Assembly (NCBI GenBank): GCA_013350335.1 | Contig: CM023537.1 | Location: forward strand, 9,790,438 to 9,854,437 | Length of the DNA stretch: 64,000 nucleotides | Direction: 5' to 3' | Source of the DNA: Chimonanthus salicifolius | Lineage: Eukaryota; Streptophyta; Magnoliopsida; Laurales; Calycanthaceae | Shown here: positions 14,113-25,692 of the stretch, piece by piece | How the letters are laid out: each line of letters opens with the position of its first letter | Position numbering within the stretch: the stretch's first letter is position 1 | Made by a program: the position numbers and the translations under genes | Notes under the pieces: generated by a model | Database searches by the model: none | Seen by the model: only the letters and a program-made list of their open reading frames with translations | Told to the model about the DNA's origin: nothing

Positions 14113-15054
14113 TTAAATAATTCAAAATTATTTTAAAAATAAAAAAACCAACAAATAAATCTTATCAACCTTTCTAAAGGTATACACCACTCAACGGGGG
14201 CAAAGGATCTCCTTACCTCTCTTCTTCTCCATGAGAAGTAGAGGCACTGTTTAACTTCTTTCCTACCAAGCACAGCCCTGGAGACAGAATCTTCTCCAAG
14301 TTTCCCCAGTTTTCCCGCATCCAAACACAGCCATGGAATCACCCATGAGCGAAGGATGGAATCTACTTCTCTCCTTCCACAAACAGCGATGAAATCAACC
14401 ATGAGCGAACGATCAAATTGCCCACTTGAGACTGGTGATTCCATCTATCTCCAACAATTTAATTGAAAATGGTTTCCCCCATATATATTCTTCCCCAAAT
14501 GCAAATGTGTGGCAAGCTACTATTAAAACACCTTCCTAGGAACAAAGAGGTGCTATCAGCGAAACTTCCACAGCTTAATATGGGCCTCCCATGAATCAGA
14601 TAAACACTGAGAAGAACAGTTCATCTGGGATTATGAAGGCCTAATAACACAGATAACAGATGTTACAGATCAAACCAACAAGATCAAAATGCGTTTGGAT
14701 CTACCTACAAATCTCAGCAGAAAGGTGAAATATCTAAAATTTCATCCTATATGAAATGCAAACAACTCCAGAATTACAATATACAGAGTGCCAAAACTAG
14801 CCAAGACAGAAAGAAGATCATCGAAAGCAAAGAAAAATAAAATGACCGGAACCGATGAAGAGGGAATGACCGGATGCAGTGAAGTCCTTCAATCTTACCC
14901 TAACCCTAATATTGGTGAAATCGACCAGTGGCTTCTGTGCTCTGTCTTGTCCATTTTATAGAAGCCCCGGAAGCCGTAACACCCCAACCCTAACTATAAC
15001 CCTAATTTTAACCTAACCCTAAGCCTGACCCAGCACCAGGCTGCATGTTGCCAA
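14110..15054. other. Unassigned moderate-GC stretch, possible old retroelement
   Basis: GC content rises here compared with the flanks. A 27-bp phrase is imperfectly duplicated at about 14333-14360 and 14389-14414 (ATGGAATCACCCATGAGCGA versus ATGAAATCAACCATGAGCGA). Telomere-like CCCTAA words occur at 14897-14913 and 14983-15024. The open frame on the minus strand (14133-14444) has no recognisable domain. Confidence 0.35.
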
Positions 15055-15062
15055 CTGCCAAG

Positions 15063-17084
15063 CAGGGGTAAAAAAATCGGCCGGGCCGTTATCCCGGCCG
15101 ATTTTTCATATCGGCCGATATATCGGTTCGGCCGATATGTCGGCCGAACTTTTTCTCTCTCCTCCCCGTTTTTTTTTTTTTAAAAAAAAAAAAATTCCAA
15201 AAAAATTACAGCAAATGCAGAAAATTATGAGCTTATTGAATATGTAATTTTTTCATAAAATATCGGACATTTACATCTTCTAATATTTTTTTAAGTTACG
15301 ATAGTGGGAAATTATATAAATAGTAATAAAATGGTGAAAATTACAAAAAGAAATAAAATAAAAGGAAAAAATTGCATCCCTTTAAAAGAAGTTATTATAC
15401 ATTAAATAACAGCAAATAAAAAAAGTTCATGTATTATTTTATAGATTTTACCATTTTCTAACATTTATATATCAGATAATAATGAAATAATTACAAAAAG
15501 AAATAAAATAAAAGGAAAAAATTGCATCCTTGTAAAAGAAGTTAGTATACATTATATAACAGCAAATAAAAAAATTTCATGTATTATTTTATAGGTTTTA
15601 CCATTTTCTAACATTTATATATCATAGACCATAGATAATAATGAAATAATTACAAAAATAAAGAAAATAAAAGGAAAAAAATTTCATCCCTGTAAAAGAA
15701 GTTAGTATACATTAAATAACAGCAAATAAAAAAATTTCATGTATTATTTTATAGGTTTTACCATTTTCTAACATTTATATGTCATAGTCCATAGATAATA
15801 ATGAAATAATTACAAAAAGAAATAAAATAAAAGGAAAAAATTTCATCCCTGTAAAAGAAGTTAGTATACATTAAATAACAACAAATAAAAAAATTTCATG
15901 TATTATTTTATAGGTTTTACCATTTACTAACATTTATATATCATAGTCCATAGATAATAATGAAATAATTAAAATAAGGAGTAAGTGAATGTAAAAAATG
16001 TTGCTGTAAATTTTAACATGTTAGTAACAGTAACTAAGAGCAAATGAAAAATGTTCATCTATTATTTTATAGGTATTATCATTTTCTAACTTTTTTTTTC
16101 ATTTATGCTATTTTATGTTGAAATAGTTAACAAAAATGAATAAATAAATGAAAAAAAATAGTAACTAACAAAGTACACAAAAACTAACTACAGATACATT
16201 AAGATGGAAAAAAAATTATAATACCTATATAAAGCTTTTATTACTACATATCTTATTTAACTTCAAGCATTTTTTAACTTCTTTTATGTTATTTTTGGCT
16301 AAAAAAATTAAAATAAAATACAGATAAATCGAAATAAATTACAAAACTTACAAGATCAGTAGATCTGTAAATGAAGAAACCTTTGAACGGTCTGGATCGT
16401 TCGGTTTCAAACAAATCCGGGTCGTTTAGAACTTACTTAAATCAAGTAATGAAGAGTGCAATTTTTTTGAAAGATAAATAGTAAAATCTGATTTTCTCTT
16501 TGAAAATAAGGTGTGAAATTTGAGATGTAGGTGAATGGTATTTATAGGAAAAAATTGGACCGGTTCGATTTTTTGGATTTAAAAAAAATAATAAAATATT
16601 CAGGCATGCCGGACCAGCCGAATCCTGCAGTCCGCTGTACACAGAGATGTGATGGGGAGAAATTAGTTGACAGGTGAGATCTCGTCCGAGATCTCGCCCG
16701 ATATATCGGACATGAGATATCGTCCGATATATCCGCAAAATATCGCCGAACTTGAGTTGGGCCCAGGCCCGAGATTTACTGTTTTCAGGGGGAAAAAACG
16801 GCCGATTCGGCCCAGATTAGGCCGAGATTTGGACCGATATATCGGTCATCTCGGCCGATATTTATTATGAAAAAAAATTTTTTTTTTTAAAAAAAAAACA
16901 AAAAACCGAATTTTTAAAATTCGGCCGATATGATGACCGATAATTCGGTCAAAAATTCGGACATATCGACCGAATTTTTTTTTGTACGGCCGATACTATA
17001 CGTATCGGCCGATATAATTCGGTGGTTGAAAAACCGAATTATATCGGCCGATACGCACAGTATCGGCCGATATTTTGACCCCTG
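15063..17084. mobile_element. Non-autonomous hAT element, 2022 bp, with 8-bp duplication
   Basis: The ends are CAGGGGTAAAAAAATCGGCC and, inverted, CAGGGGTCAAAATATCGGCC. An exact 8-bp target duplication, CTGCCAAG, lies at 15055-15062 and 17085-17092. These are hAT signatures. Both subterminal regions carry many TCGGCCGATAT motifs, likely transposase-binding sites by analogy with other hAT elements. A poly-T/poly-A tract follows each GATAT-rich end. The interior is AT-rich tandem repeats with no transposase frame. The clean duplication suggests a fairly recent insertion. It shares its ends with the 308-855 MITE. Confidence 0.9.
15340..15968. repeat. Four-copy tandem repeat of about 160 bp inside the hAT element
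   Basis: Units begin ATTACAAAAAGAAATAAAAT at about 15340, 15490, 15649 and 15809 (lengths about 150, 159, 160, 160). The copies are nearly identical and contain GTTAGTATACATTA and TTTTACCATTTTCTAACATT. A fifth, strongly diverged unit follows to about 16120. Confidence 0.85.
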
Positions 17085-17335
17085 CTGCCAAGTAGAAAGA
17101 TAGGCCCGGGTTGTGGGCTTGTTTCTTGGGCCATGACGCCATGTGTGTGGCACTGTGGCTCCGCGGGCTTCTCTTTTTGATTCCTGTTCTCTACCTGGCC
17201 CAGACTGTGGGCTTCTTGTATAATTATTTGGGCTTTTCTTTTGAATAAATAACTATCCATCATTAAAAAAAGTTTTCTTATGAAAACACTTCTAAAAGTT
17301 ACATCACTATTACATCTAATTGAATGATAGATTAA

Positions 17336-18450
17336 GGATAGCGATCCTCACATAAGATTTTTGTGTAACCAGACACAGAAATGAGTAGATTTCCCACTTT
17401 ATCCTTCACCCATGCGGTACGGATAACTTAAAAAAGTAAAAAATCTAGGCCGGCGAGCCGATCACTCCAAAATGGCAAGCTGTGGGTTTTTCCTGCATTT
17501 GGCTCGGGTTTTCAAACAAGGTCATTTCTCGACCGATTTCTACAAATAAAGTATCAAAATTCATCTATTCTGAATTTTATGAACTCCAGGATTGATTTTA
17601 AGTGAAAAGGGTATAGTTTTGGTCTTCAAAAATCGTACCCAAAGAATTAAGAGGGAAGATCATTTTTCTTAAATTCTTTGGGTACGATTTTAAATCCAAA
17701 ACTATACAATTTTCACTTAAAATCAGTCCCGGAGCTCATAAAATTCAAAGTAGATGAATTTTGATACATTTTTTTTTAAGAAATCGGTCGAAAAATGGAC
17801 TCGTTTGAAAACCCAAATGAAAAACCCACATGTGATGAACGAACCCAGCTCGCCGTCTTGGAGTGATTGGCTCGCCTGTAACACTCCAAAACGGCGAACC
17901 AGGTTTCTGTGAGTTTTTCGCTCATGTTTTTAAACGAGGTCGTTTTTCAGTCGATTTCTACAAACAAGGTATCAAAATTCATCTACTTTGAATTTTATGA
18001 GCTCCGGGACTGATTTTAAGTGTAAAGGGTATAGTTTTGGGCTTCATAAATCGTACCTAAAGAATTAAGAGAGAAGGTCATTTTTCTTAAATTATTTGGG
18101 TACGATTTTTAAGCCAAAACTATATCCTTTTCATTTAAAATCAATCTCGGAGCTCATAAAATTCAGAGTAGATAAATTTTGATATATTGTATGTAGAAAT
18201 CGGCCGAGAAACGACCTCGTTTAAAAACCCAAGCAAAAAACCCACAGGTGATGAATGAACCCGACTCGACGTCTTGGAGTGATCGACTCGCCGGCAAGAT
18301 TTTTTGGCGAGAGGATTTCCCATTTTGGCGAGCTGGTTTCTGACATTCCATTCTTTTTTATTTTCCGGTACGGAAGGTGAAGGGCAAAATGGGAAATCGA
18401 CTAATTTTCGTGTCGGGTTACACAAAATGCCCCTGGGAGGATCGCTATTC
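17336..18450. mobile_element. Foldback transposon, 1115 bp, made of two palindromic units
   Basis: Termini GGATAGCGATCCTC and the inverse of GAGGATCGCTATTC lie inside an exact 8-bp duplication, TAGATTAA (17328-17335 and 18451-18458). The terminal inverted repeats run about 110 bp and share TTTCCCA..TT..CCTTCACC and a (C/G)GTAC(C/G)G core. The interior has two tandem units (about 17455-17875 and 17880-18295). Each is itself an inverted repeat centred on ...GTACCCAAAGAATTAAGA... and ...TAAATT(C/A)TTTGGGTACGA. No protein is encoded. Superfamily is uncertain: the 8-bp duplication suggests hAT, the long arms resemble Mutator-like elements. Confidence 0.85.
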
Positions 18451-18458
18451 TAGATTAA

Positions 18459-20451
18459 AACTAAATTGTAGAATCTATAATTTATATACATCAAAAACAT
18501 AAACTATAAATAATGTAATAATAAACATAGCTTTATTTAAATTTAAAGGTCTATTCAAACTATAATATATAGTATTGAACTAAAATAAATTTTGTAGAAA
18601 GAAAAAAAATTGACTACCTTTTAACTATTAAAAAAAAATGAATAATATTAAATATCTAAAAAATAAATTAAATCAATAAAACTATAAGAGCTTAAAAATA
18701 TGATTTCTAAGATTGGATGAAGTGATTTTTATATGTTTTTATATTTATTTTAAGATCTTTCAATGGATCATTAAATGGAGCGAAAGTAGCTCTCATATAA
18801 AAATTGAATCATTTTAAAATTATAATAATATACTCAAATTATCTCAAAGACATTTTTTTCCCTATTTCACTTTATTCAACTTTTTCTATTGATATTTAAA
18901 TCAGACAATATTTTTAAATATTCACCATTTTGCAAACTCATACCTATTAATCTTTGATCAAAATTTTAGATTTTTAGAGAAAGTTTGGAAACAAATGATT
19001 TAAAACAGGTAACAAAATTCATTTACACAAACAACAAAAAAGCAGAAATAGGTCTAACTAGGGCAAAAAGTTATCCACCTTCATCAACGAGGCTCCTCTT
19101 TTTTTTTTCTAATTAAGTATAAAAATGACGAAATTCTGTTTATTAAAAATTCCAATCATAGGCGGGTAAAGGGGAGAAATTATCCCTTGTGAAATGATCC
19201 ACTGTGAAGTACTTCACCGATTATTGATGTAATTTATGCTGGATATTGAAAATGACTTAATTTGATAGGTCTCTAATTTTAAAGGAAGAGTAAAAAAAAT
19301 CAATTCTTTTTAAAAAAAATGATTTTAGAATAATTTTTAAATTGACTTAGATAATAAAGAAAAATTATGTTTGTTTATTCATTTAAATAGAGAGAATCCA
19401 AAGGACAAAAGAACATGCCCATAACTCGGGCCAGGCCAAAAACGATCAAGCGATCATGAGAAGGAGGCCCTCACAAGAGAGCCTCAAAAAGCAAAATGAC
19501 AGGAAAGCAATAAGCCCACGGACCGGGCCAGACAAAAATTCCAAACCCGAGCCAGGCCAACAAAGTGGCCCCCCAAAACAAAGAACAGGCCCAAGCAATC
19601 CAAAAGACCCAACTAGCCCACAGCCCGAGTCAAGCCAAAACAGGTCAGATAGTAGGCCCACAAAAGAACCCAAACAGGCGCAGCTAAATCTGGATGGATT
19701 TGGGACTTGGGTAGGCCTTTCCAATTCTCCAAGTAGCTTTCTCCTCTGATTTGGGTAATGAAATTGCTCATCATTATTCATCTCTGAGTTGGGTCGTCTC
19801 AATTTTCCAAGAAAATTAGTCTACTGGGTTGGTTTCTACAACTTTTCTGCTTCATTCTTCCCATTCATCTCAACTTTTGGCAGTCCCAACTGCAGCTTGT
19901 GAAAATCTATCTCTGAGTTTGGGGTCGGTCCTTCCAATTATTGGACTGGCTTCCTCCTCTGCAGTGGGCTATCAGATTGAAACCCATTAATCTCCAATTT
20001 GGGGAGGCCCAATTGCAAGTCGAGATCCATTTGCATACAACCTAATCAAGACAAATCTCTAATGGACCAGTATAACCTAGTGAACAATTTTCTTTTCCAC
20101 AATTATGCAATTATGTCATTTTAGAATTTCTTCCCTTAAAATTTCCTTGATCTCGACCCTATAATTCTATCAATAGAAATTAATGAAATCACAACTTTAG
20201 ACCGCAAAGTTGAAGTAAGTAGTAGCGTATAAATAAACCAAAATTAATGAGAGTTGGGCTAAGTTTCAAGCTTCTAAAATCAATTTAGCCTCTGTATTAT
20301 AGGCAAAAAATCAAAAGCTTATAAATACAAAATTTTTATACTACTAAGATTAATTTAATAAAATTTGGCACTTAATCACGCCCACCCATTTGTTCTTCTT
20401 CAATTCACTACCGATGTAAGCTTAGGTGGGCCCACACAATACAAAAGATTT
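18459..20451. other. Intergenic region with a GC-rich, GCCCA-rich island
   Basis: Mostly AT-rich. At about 19420-19760 the composition shifts to repeated CAGGCCC, AGCCCA and GGCCCAA words. A 97-codon plus-strand frame (19456-19749) is Pro-, Ser- and Gln-rich with no domain, and its minus-strand counterpart is equally open. This looks like a retroelement leader or old LTR rather than a gene. Confidence 0.35.
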
Positions 20452-20660
20452 TTATTTTTTTTGAAGATCAAAGGTGTTCATACCTCTTAGAGCACCTGAC
20501 TAATTTTTAGGGCATGTGCAAACCTTCCTATCTAGACACACACTGCGTAACACCATAGAGAGAAGCCATTTTATATTGAGAGTGACTTTAATTCAAGACC
20601 TCCCACATCTCAGGCTGGTTCTTGATTGCCAAGTCAACCATCGTGGGTTACAAGATTTTT
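20452..20660 (-). mobile_element. tRNA-derived SINE, family 2
   Basis: Read on the minus strand it has a tRNA-like head (box A-like TGGTTGACTTGGCA, box B-like GGTCTTGAATT). The body is shared with 43282-43430 (GAGCAC(C/T), GGGCATGTG(C/T)AAA), followed by an A-rich tail. The arrangement is that of plant tRNA-derived SINEs. Confidence 0.55.
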
Positions 20661-22750
20661 GACATTTTGTAGTTTTATATTCTCTATTTTTTCTTTGAAA
20701 GATTAAACATCTATTTTGTAATTGCAAGTTATTCCCAACAAATCTTTTATTTGAACACAATTGTTATTAACAAAAGTTGTAAATTTTAAGGTGATATAGC
20801 AGAGCACAAAATCTAATAATTAATTTTAATATGCTAATTGAGAACAATTAATTAGATTTAAAGCAGATAAATTTGAAAGTTAAAATAGTTTCATCTCAAT
20901 GATTTATTTTATTTTATTTAAAAAATGTGATAATTTTATTTAATGATTTTTTTAATTTGTACACAAACAGTGATATTTCTTTTACTTGGTGGTTTTATTA
21001 GACCATATCCAATGTGTCTGAAAAAAATACACGTGCCAAGTTAAGCACGTTCAGTTGGTCCACTGCAAGAGAAGCTCTAATTTTCCAACTGACCTAAGAA
21101 TGGAATGATGGTTTTTCATTAATATAATATATTATTTTAATTTAATAACATAAAAATTTCTAGCACATCTTACTTGATGAGGCAATAGACCTAATTATAT
21201 TGTATTAATGCATAGAACACAAAGGTTATTTTTAATTATTAATTCTGATACACAAAATCAACAGTTAGACTATCACTAGTTTTAATGCATTTCTAATGAA
21301 AGCCTAAAATAATTTTTACTGCTAATTTTTTCCTCTCAAAGCACTTTATAATTTTATTTTTAATTTGATAAGATTTATTCATTTATGTTAGATGTAGAAA
21401 AAAATCTTGTACAATTATATAGCTAAAATAATTATTATTCAAATTGGGTGGGACTCAAATCGAGTTAGCTATAGATAATGATAGATTCTTATATCTAGCT
21501 TGATACAATCTAACTTAGATCTTTTAATTATTGACGCCAATTTGACCCAACTTAAATTTATATAAAAATTAATAAAAATATTTTTAATAAAAAATTAAAG
21601 ATAAAATCAAGTGGCTTTTTTTCATGCGAGAACATAGAGATATAAAAAATTGAGGTTTTGAGCTATGATTTTTAACACGAAGGAGTGTATATAGGCTATA
21701 TTTAATAGATAAAAATAATAATTTAATATTAATTTTAATTCAATTCAGATCAGATTCAGATTTGAAGATTGCCACTCCCGGCCGTGTATCTCGGACTCGG
21801 AGCAGCCAATGTAAAATTGTAAACAGCGAGCGAAAGAGTGAGGAAGTTGCTAAAGAGACTTATCGAGACTTAGACTTAGAAATTGAGACTTTATTTCTTC
21901 CAGAAAGCTCTTAGGCTCCACATGATGAAGATGTAGTAATTAGGGTCTAAACACCTCACTTTATCTTATGATTTTAAAATTTTAAAAATTAATGGCCTTT
22001 AGTTATTGAAACTTAAAAAGGCTAAGGTAGAATAATTAATTGGTGGTGAAAATTAGCATACTTAATATAAGGAGAGGAGTGACAACTGACAAGAGAGAGA
22101 GACCGTAGAGAGGAGAAGTGAGAGAGAGAGGTGAAAGAGTGCAAAAGAACGACGAGAGAAGGGAAGACATGGATAGACTTGCTGTGACAGAAGAAAAGAG
22201 AGGGTTTTGCTGTATATTGTATTTCCGTAAGTGAATTTGATAGGCTTTTAGACTCATTTGCAGTCGGTTAAAAAATTATTGAGTCCAATCCATAAGTAAT
22301 AAGTGAACTCCATGATCCAACTCATTTCGTTAACAATCAGGTCCATCTGAATCTGGATCTATTTACAGACCTCGTAAGAACCATGGTTCATTTGATACAA
22401 AGTACTATTAAATTTGGAATAAGGGGGTTAGGATGATAAATGATATGAGACTCCCCCTTTTTATGGAATGAGTCTTCTTCTTTTTTAAAACTTTTTAAAT
22501 ATTAAAAAGCATAGTGAGTATCATTAAGAAAATATTGAATGCATTACAATTATAATAAAATAATAAAATACATCTTACATCTATTGAAAGAATAGTGACT
22601 ATAATACTAATTTTGTTTTATAAAAGGAGACATTTTTTTAAAAATAAAATATAAAAATAATGAAAAGTTTAAGAATATCTATTTATAAAAATGAAAATGT
22701 CTCAGCTGCAAACAAGCAAAAGTGTAAGATCAACATTATCCTAATTTATC
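20661..22750. other. AT-rich intergenic region
   Basis: No gene is supported. A GA-rich patch lies near 22075-22165. Confidence 0.5.
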
Positions 22751-22915
22751 CATATAGATGTAATTCAATTGATTACTTTCTGTCTCAGGAAGCAGGAGGT
22801 TGTAAGTTCGAGCTCGCATAGCCTAATCTTGATGTGTCCTAAGAGTAGTAGGCTCATCTATAGAAATTTTACAATGGGTATCCACAGTTTTCCATACGTA
22901 AATTAAAAAAAATAT
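22751..22915 (+). mobile_element. tRNA-derived SINE, family 1
   Basis: A tRNA-like head (GATGTAATTCAATTG, then AGGAGGTTGTAAGTTCGAGC as box B) is followed by a body shared with four other places. Shared words are ATAGCCTAA, TTGATGTG, GTAG, GGGTATCC and CCATACGTAAATT, before an A-rich tail. Other copies: 31545-31690, 34556-34680, and on the minus strand 43835-43985 and 45130-45295. Confidence 0.7.
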
Positions 22916-24465
22916 ATTATCCTAATTTATTAATAAACTCATAATATAAGAAGGTAGTGAAATTGAGAAGAAGTTTTCATATTATTTTAACCAACGAAGT
23001 TCGCACTAGTTCACACGGCAAGTCAGTGAAGCTGGAGAGAAATTATGCTGCTGCCAATCAAAGGTCTCCACGTGGAAGCCTGATAAGTATTCTAACGGCA
23101 CAGTTGACGGACGTCTCAATTATTTTAGGAAAAGAAAAAGAAGATGGTTCGTAAAGATGTAAATCTTTTAATTAGCCGACACCTCTCCGTCAGTCGTTGT
23201 AAGATGATCCTAATAATATGGACGATGGAACTCAGTGACTCACATTGGTTATGGTGATGGCTTTATTAAAATGTCATTAGTTTAAAAATCTGGTAAAATA
23301 AAAATCACCAATAAATATGATTAAATGTATGATTTATCAAAAATCAATTTTATTATGTCAATTAAAAAAATTAACCTTTTAATTTTTTATTATTCTAAAC
23401 TATTTTGTTAATGTTAAAATTTTTATAACATCTATTCCATTTTGAGTTATTTTCATCAGTTTTTTTTTTTAAATTTTACTATAAGATAATCCTTATTTTG
23501 GGGTTTTGAGTAAAAATAATTTAATAAAATAATATAAAATAACTGAGACGAATGATATGTAACGACCTGACCTGATATTTTAGAGTTTAGGGTGATTTAC
23601 GGATCTCCGAGTTTATGTGGGGGTTTGATAGCAATGGGTAGCATTGGTGAGCACAGGTTTGCCTAGTTTCAAGCTCGAATGCTCGAGGGGTATCATAGGT
23701 AATTTTGTAATTTATGTGTTAAAAAATATTTGAAAATGCATTGAGAACTTAGAATTTGAGTGTCTAGGTTCAGGCATTTTCTCCCTCAATTAAGTAACTA
23801 TGAATATAGAAAACCATATAGCCTCCCTGTCGATGTTCGAATTATTCAGTTTTCTCGTGTTTTATTCAATTTTGAAAGTAAATTTTTGTGAGGATCGATT
23901 TCATATTTTAAAATCCAAACTTTTTAAGTAGACACTTTTAACGTCGAACTTCTATTTTGAAGCAAAATAATTTAAAATTCAGATTTTTAATTTGAACTCT
24001 TATTTTATGATTAATTTTTTTTTCCTTTGAAAGTAGTTGAGCTAAAAAAAAGTGTGAGACTATCTTAAAATCCCCAACTCGTGTGGGCCGTACGGAACCC
24101 ACAGCCCTTGTCATGGTCCCTCTACCCCCTATTAAATTTACCCTAAATTTCTTTTATCTCTACCTCACCATCACATTTTTCTCTCCTTTCTTTTCCATGA
24201 GCGGTCCAACCCCCCTTCTCTCAATCTGTTGACTATCGGCTGTATCTGAAGAAAGCAACGAGTCTGGGTCTCTCATCTTTAACCTCATCTCATCCCCTAA
24301 TACTTAACCATTGCAGCCAGCCAAAGCAACGAGTTTACAAGGTATGTTTTTAATTCCCTTGCTTAGCATAATTCATTAAATTAATTCTTGATTTAAAACT
24401 TTGCAAACAGTAAGTGACCACCTTAGTTTTCAACTTTTTCTAACATTTTCCCTACTTGTGATTTT
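22916..24465. other. Intergenic sequence upstream of the UPF0496 array
   Basis: No gene is supported. The phrase GA(C/T)GAATGATAT near 23548-23560 recurs at about 30577 and 33830 inside the array, so the duplicated unit may begin before 24466, interrupted in unit 1 by unrelated sequence from about 23560. Confidence 0.4.
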
Positions 24466-24593
24466 AACGAAGGCGTCACTGTAAACTATATGTAAATTTC
24501 GAGGATCATTTTACAACGAGTCACAGAGACGTGTGGGTTAATTACGAGATTTACAACTTTAAAAATCATCTTCTTTATCATTTTTCATTTTTT

Positions 24594-24822
24594 TGAGGTG
24601 ATCATTTTAATACGAGAATAAGTTTTTTAAGAAACACGGATTTCTACGATCTTCTCACTTTATTCTTATCTGTCCGTACAAAAATTTTAAAAAATGAAAA
24701 ATTTGGAAATTTCTGAATGTTCGATTTTTAATTTATTTTATAGACCGATGAAGTTAAATTGCGAAATTTGGAAAAATCCATGTCTCCTGCGAGACTATTC
24801 CGAGGATGAGTACCTTTTTTAA
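24594..24822. mobile_element. Foldback MITE in the gene 1 promoter
   Basis: Inverted arms pair GAGACACGGATT-type and CATTTTAATACG-type sequences (left AAGAAACACGGATTT, right AAAATCCATGTCTCCTGCG). It interrupts sequence that is continuous in units 2 and 3 (TCTATCATTTTTT then AAATAATTAAAACG), so it inserted only in unit 1. It belongs to the same family as 26755-27132 and 47205-47525. Confidence 0.6.
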
Positions 24823-25581
24823 ATAATTTAAACGTCCGTTAATTGTGCCGTTACATGTCTCTCAGCAGGTCTACGCCCATGGATAATTTCTCTCCAGCAG
24901 AAGGAGACGATTGGATTTCGCAGCTCATGGTAACCACATGTTCATTTGCGTGCGCCGGCCACGTCGGCATTTCACAAATGTGAAACTATATCCTTATCTA
25001 CGACTTTTAAGCTCTATTCTTAATATTAAAAGTTTAATACATCTAATACGTTAGTGGAATAAAATATGAATTTATAAATTAATGAATTTAAATAATTTTA
25101 TCAATAAGGGTATTTCTATCTCAGATTAAAGATGAGATTAATTCTGAAAGAAGTCAAACTCAAATAGTAGAAACTTAGAAAAACGGAGTTATATATAAAA
25201 ATTGAATTTAAATCCATTGTTAATTTTATATTATGGTTTGTGAGCATTATCATAAACTAAATGATTACAAATGTTTGATTTTATTAAATTTTGAATATTA
25301 GTTAATTGGAGACGATTTTTAATACAGGGAATACTTCCATAAAAATGTCAATTAGAAAATGCATAAATACCTTTTTGCATTGAAAATTATTAAGATATTT
25401 TTCATTTAATATAAAGAAATTTAGAAATGCTCACTTCATTCCTGGCCCACATGACATGTTGGATTAGGATTTAGAGTGAGGAAGGCAGGAGTGTTTCCCA
25501 GAAATATCATGTCTATTTTCCATGTATTTTCCTTTCTCCCACCCCCCACAATCTTCAACCTAGAACTCTTACTATTATTAC

Positions 25582-25692
25582 ATATATAGAGCTCTGGTAT
25601 AGAACTTCTACTCCTATCAAAAACTTCTACTCCTATCAAAAATATTTTCTTTTGTTTCTGTTTATAAAGCATCGTCCTTCTATCACTCAGAA
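25582..25692 (+). promoter_or_regulatory. TATA box and leader of UPF0496 gene 1
   Basis: CATATATAGAG at 25581-25591 supplies a TATA box about 105 bp before the ATG. A 19-bp direct duplication (AACTTCTACTCCTATCAAA, from about 25603) lies in the leader. Only one degenerate copy of the G-box minisatellite is present upstream (near 25438), unlike gene 2. Confidence 0.55.

Noticed and set aside
13901..14125. Minus-strand ORF with a long Ile-Tyr repeat
   Set aside because: It translates the (AT)36 microsatellite.
15340..15968. Regular direct repeats that could be mistaken for a CRISPR array
   Set aside because: The repeat is about 160 bp, contiguous, AT-rich and without unique spacers, inside a plant transposon.
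19446..19802. Overlapping open frames on both strands (97 and 118 codons)
   Set aside because: Both frames are open only because of GCCCA-type repeats; biased Pro/Ser/Gln composition and no domain.
23559..24860. Possible element between TGTAACGACC and GCCGTTACA
   Set aside because: The right motif lies in promoter sequence shared by all three array units, so it is not an element end.
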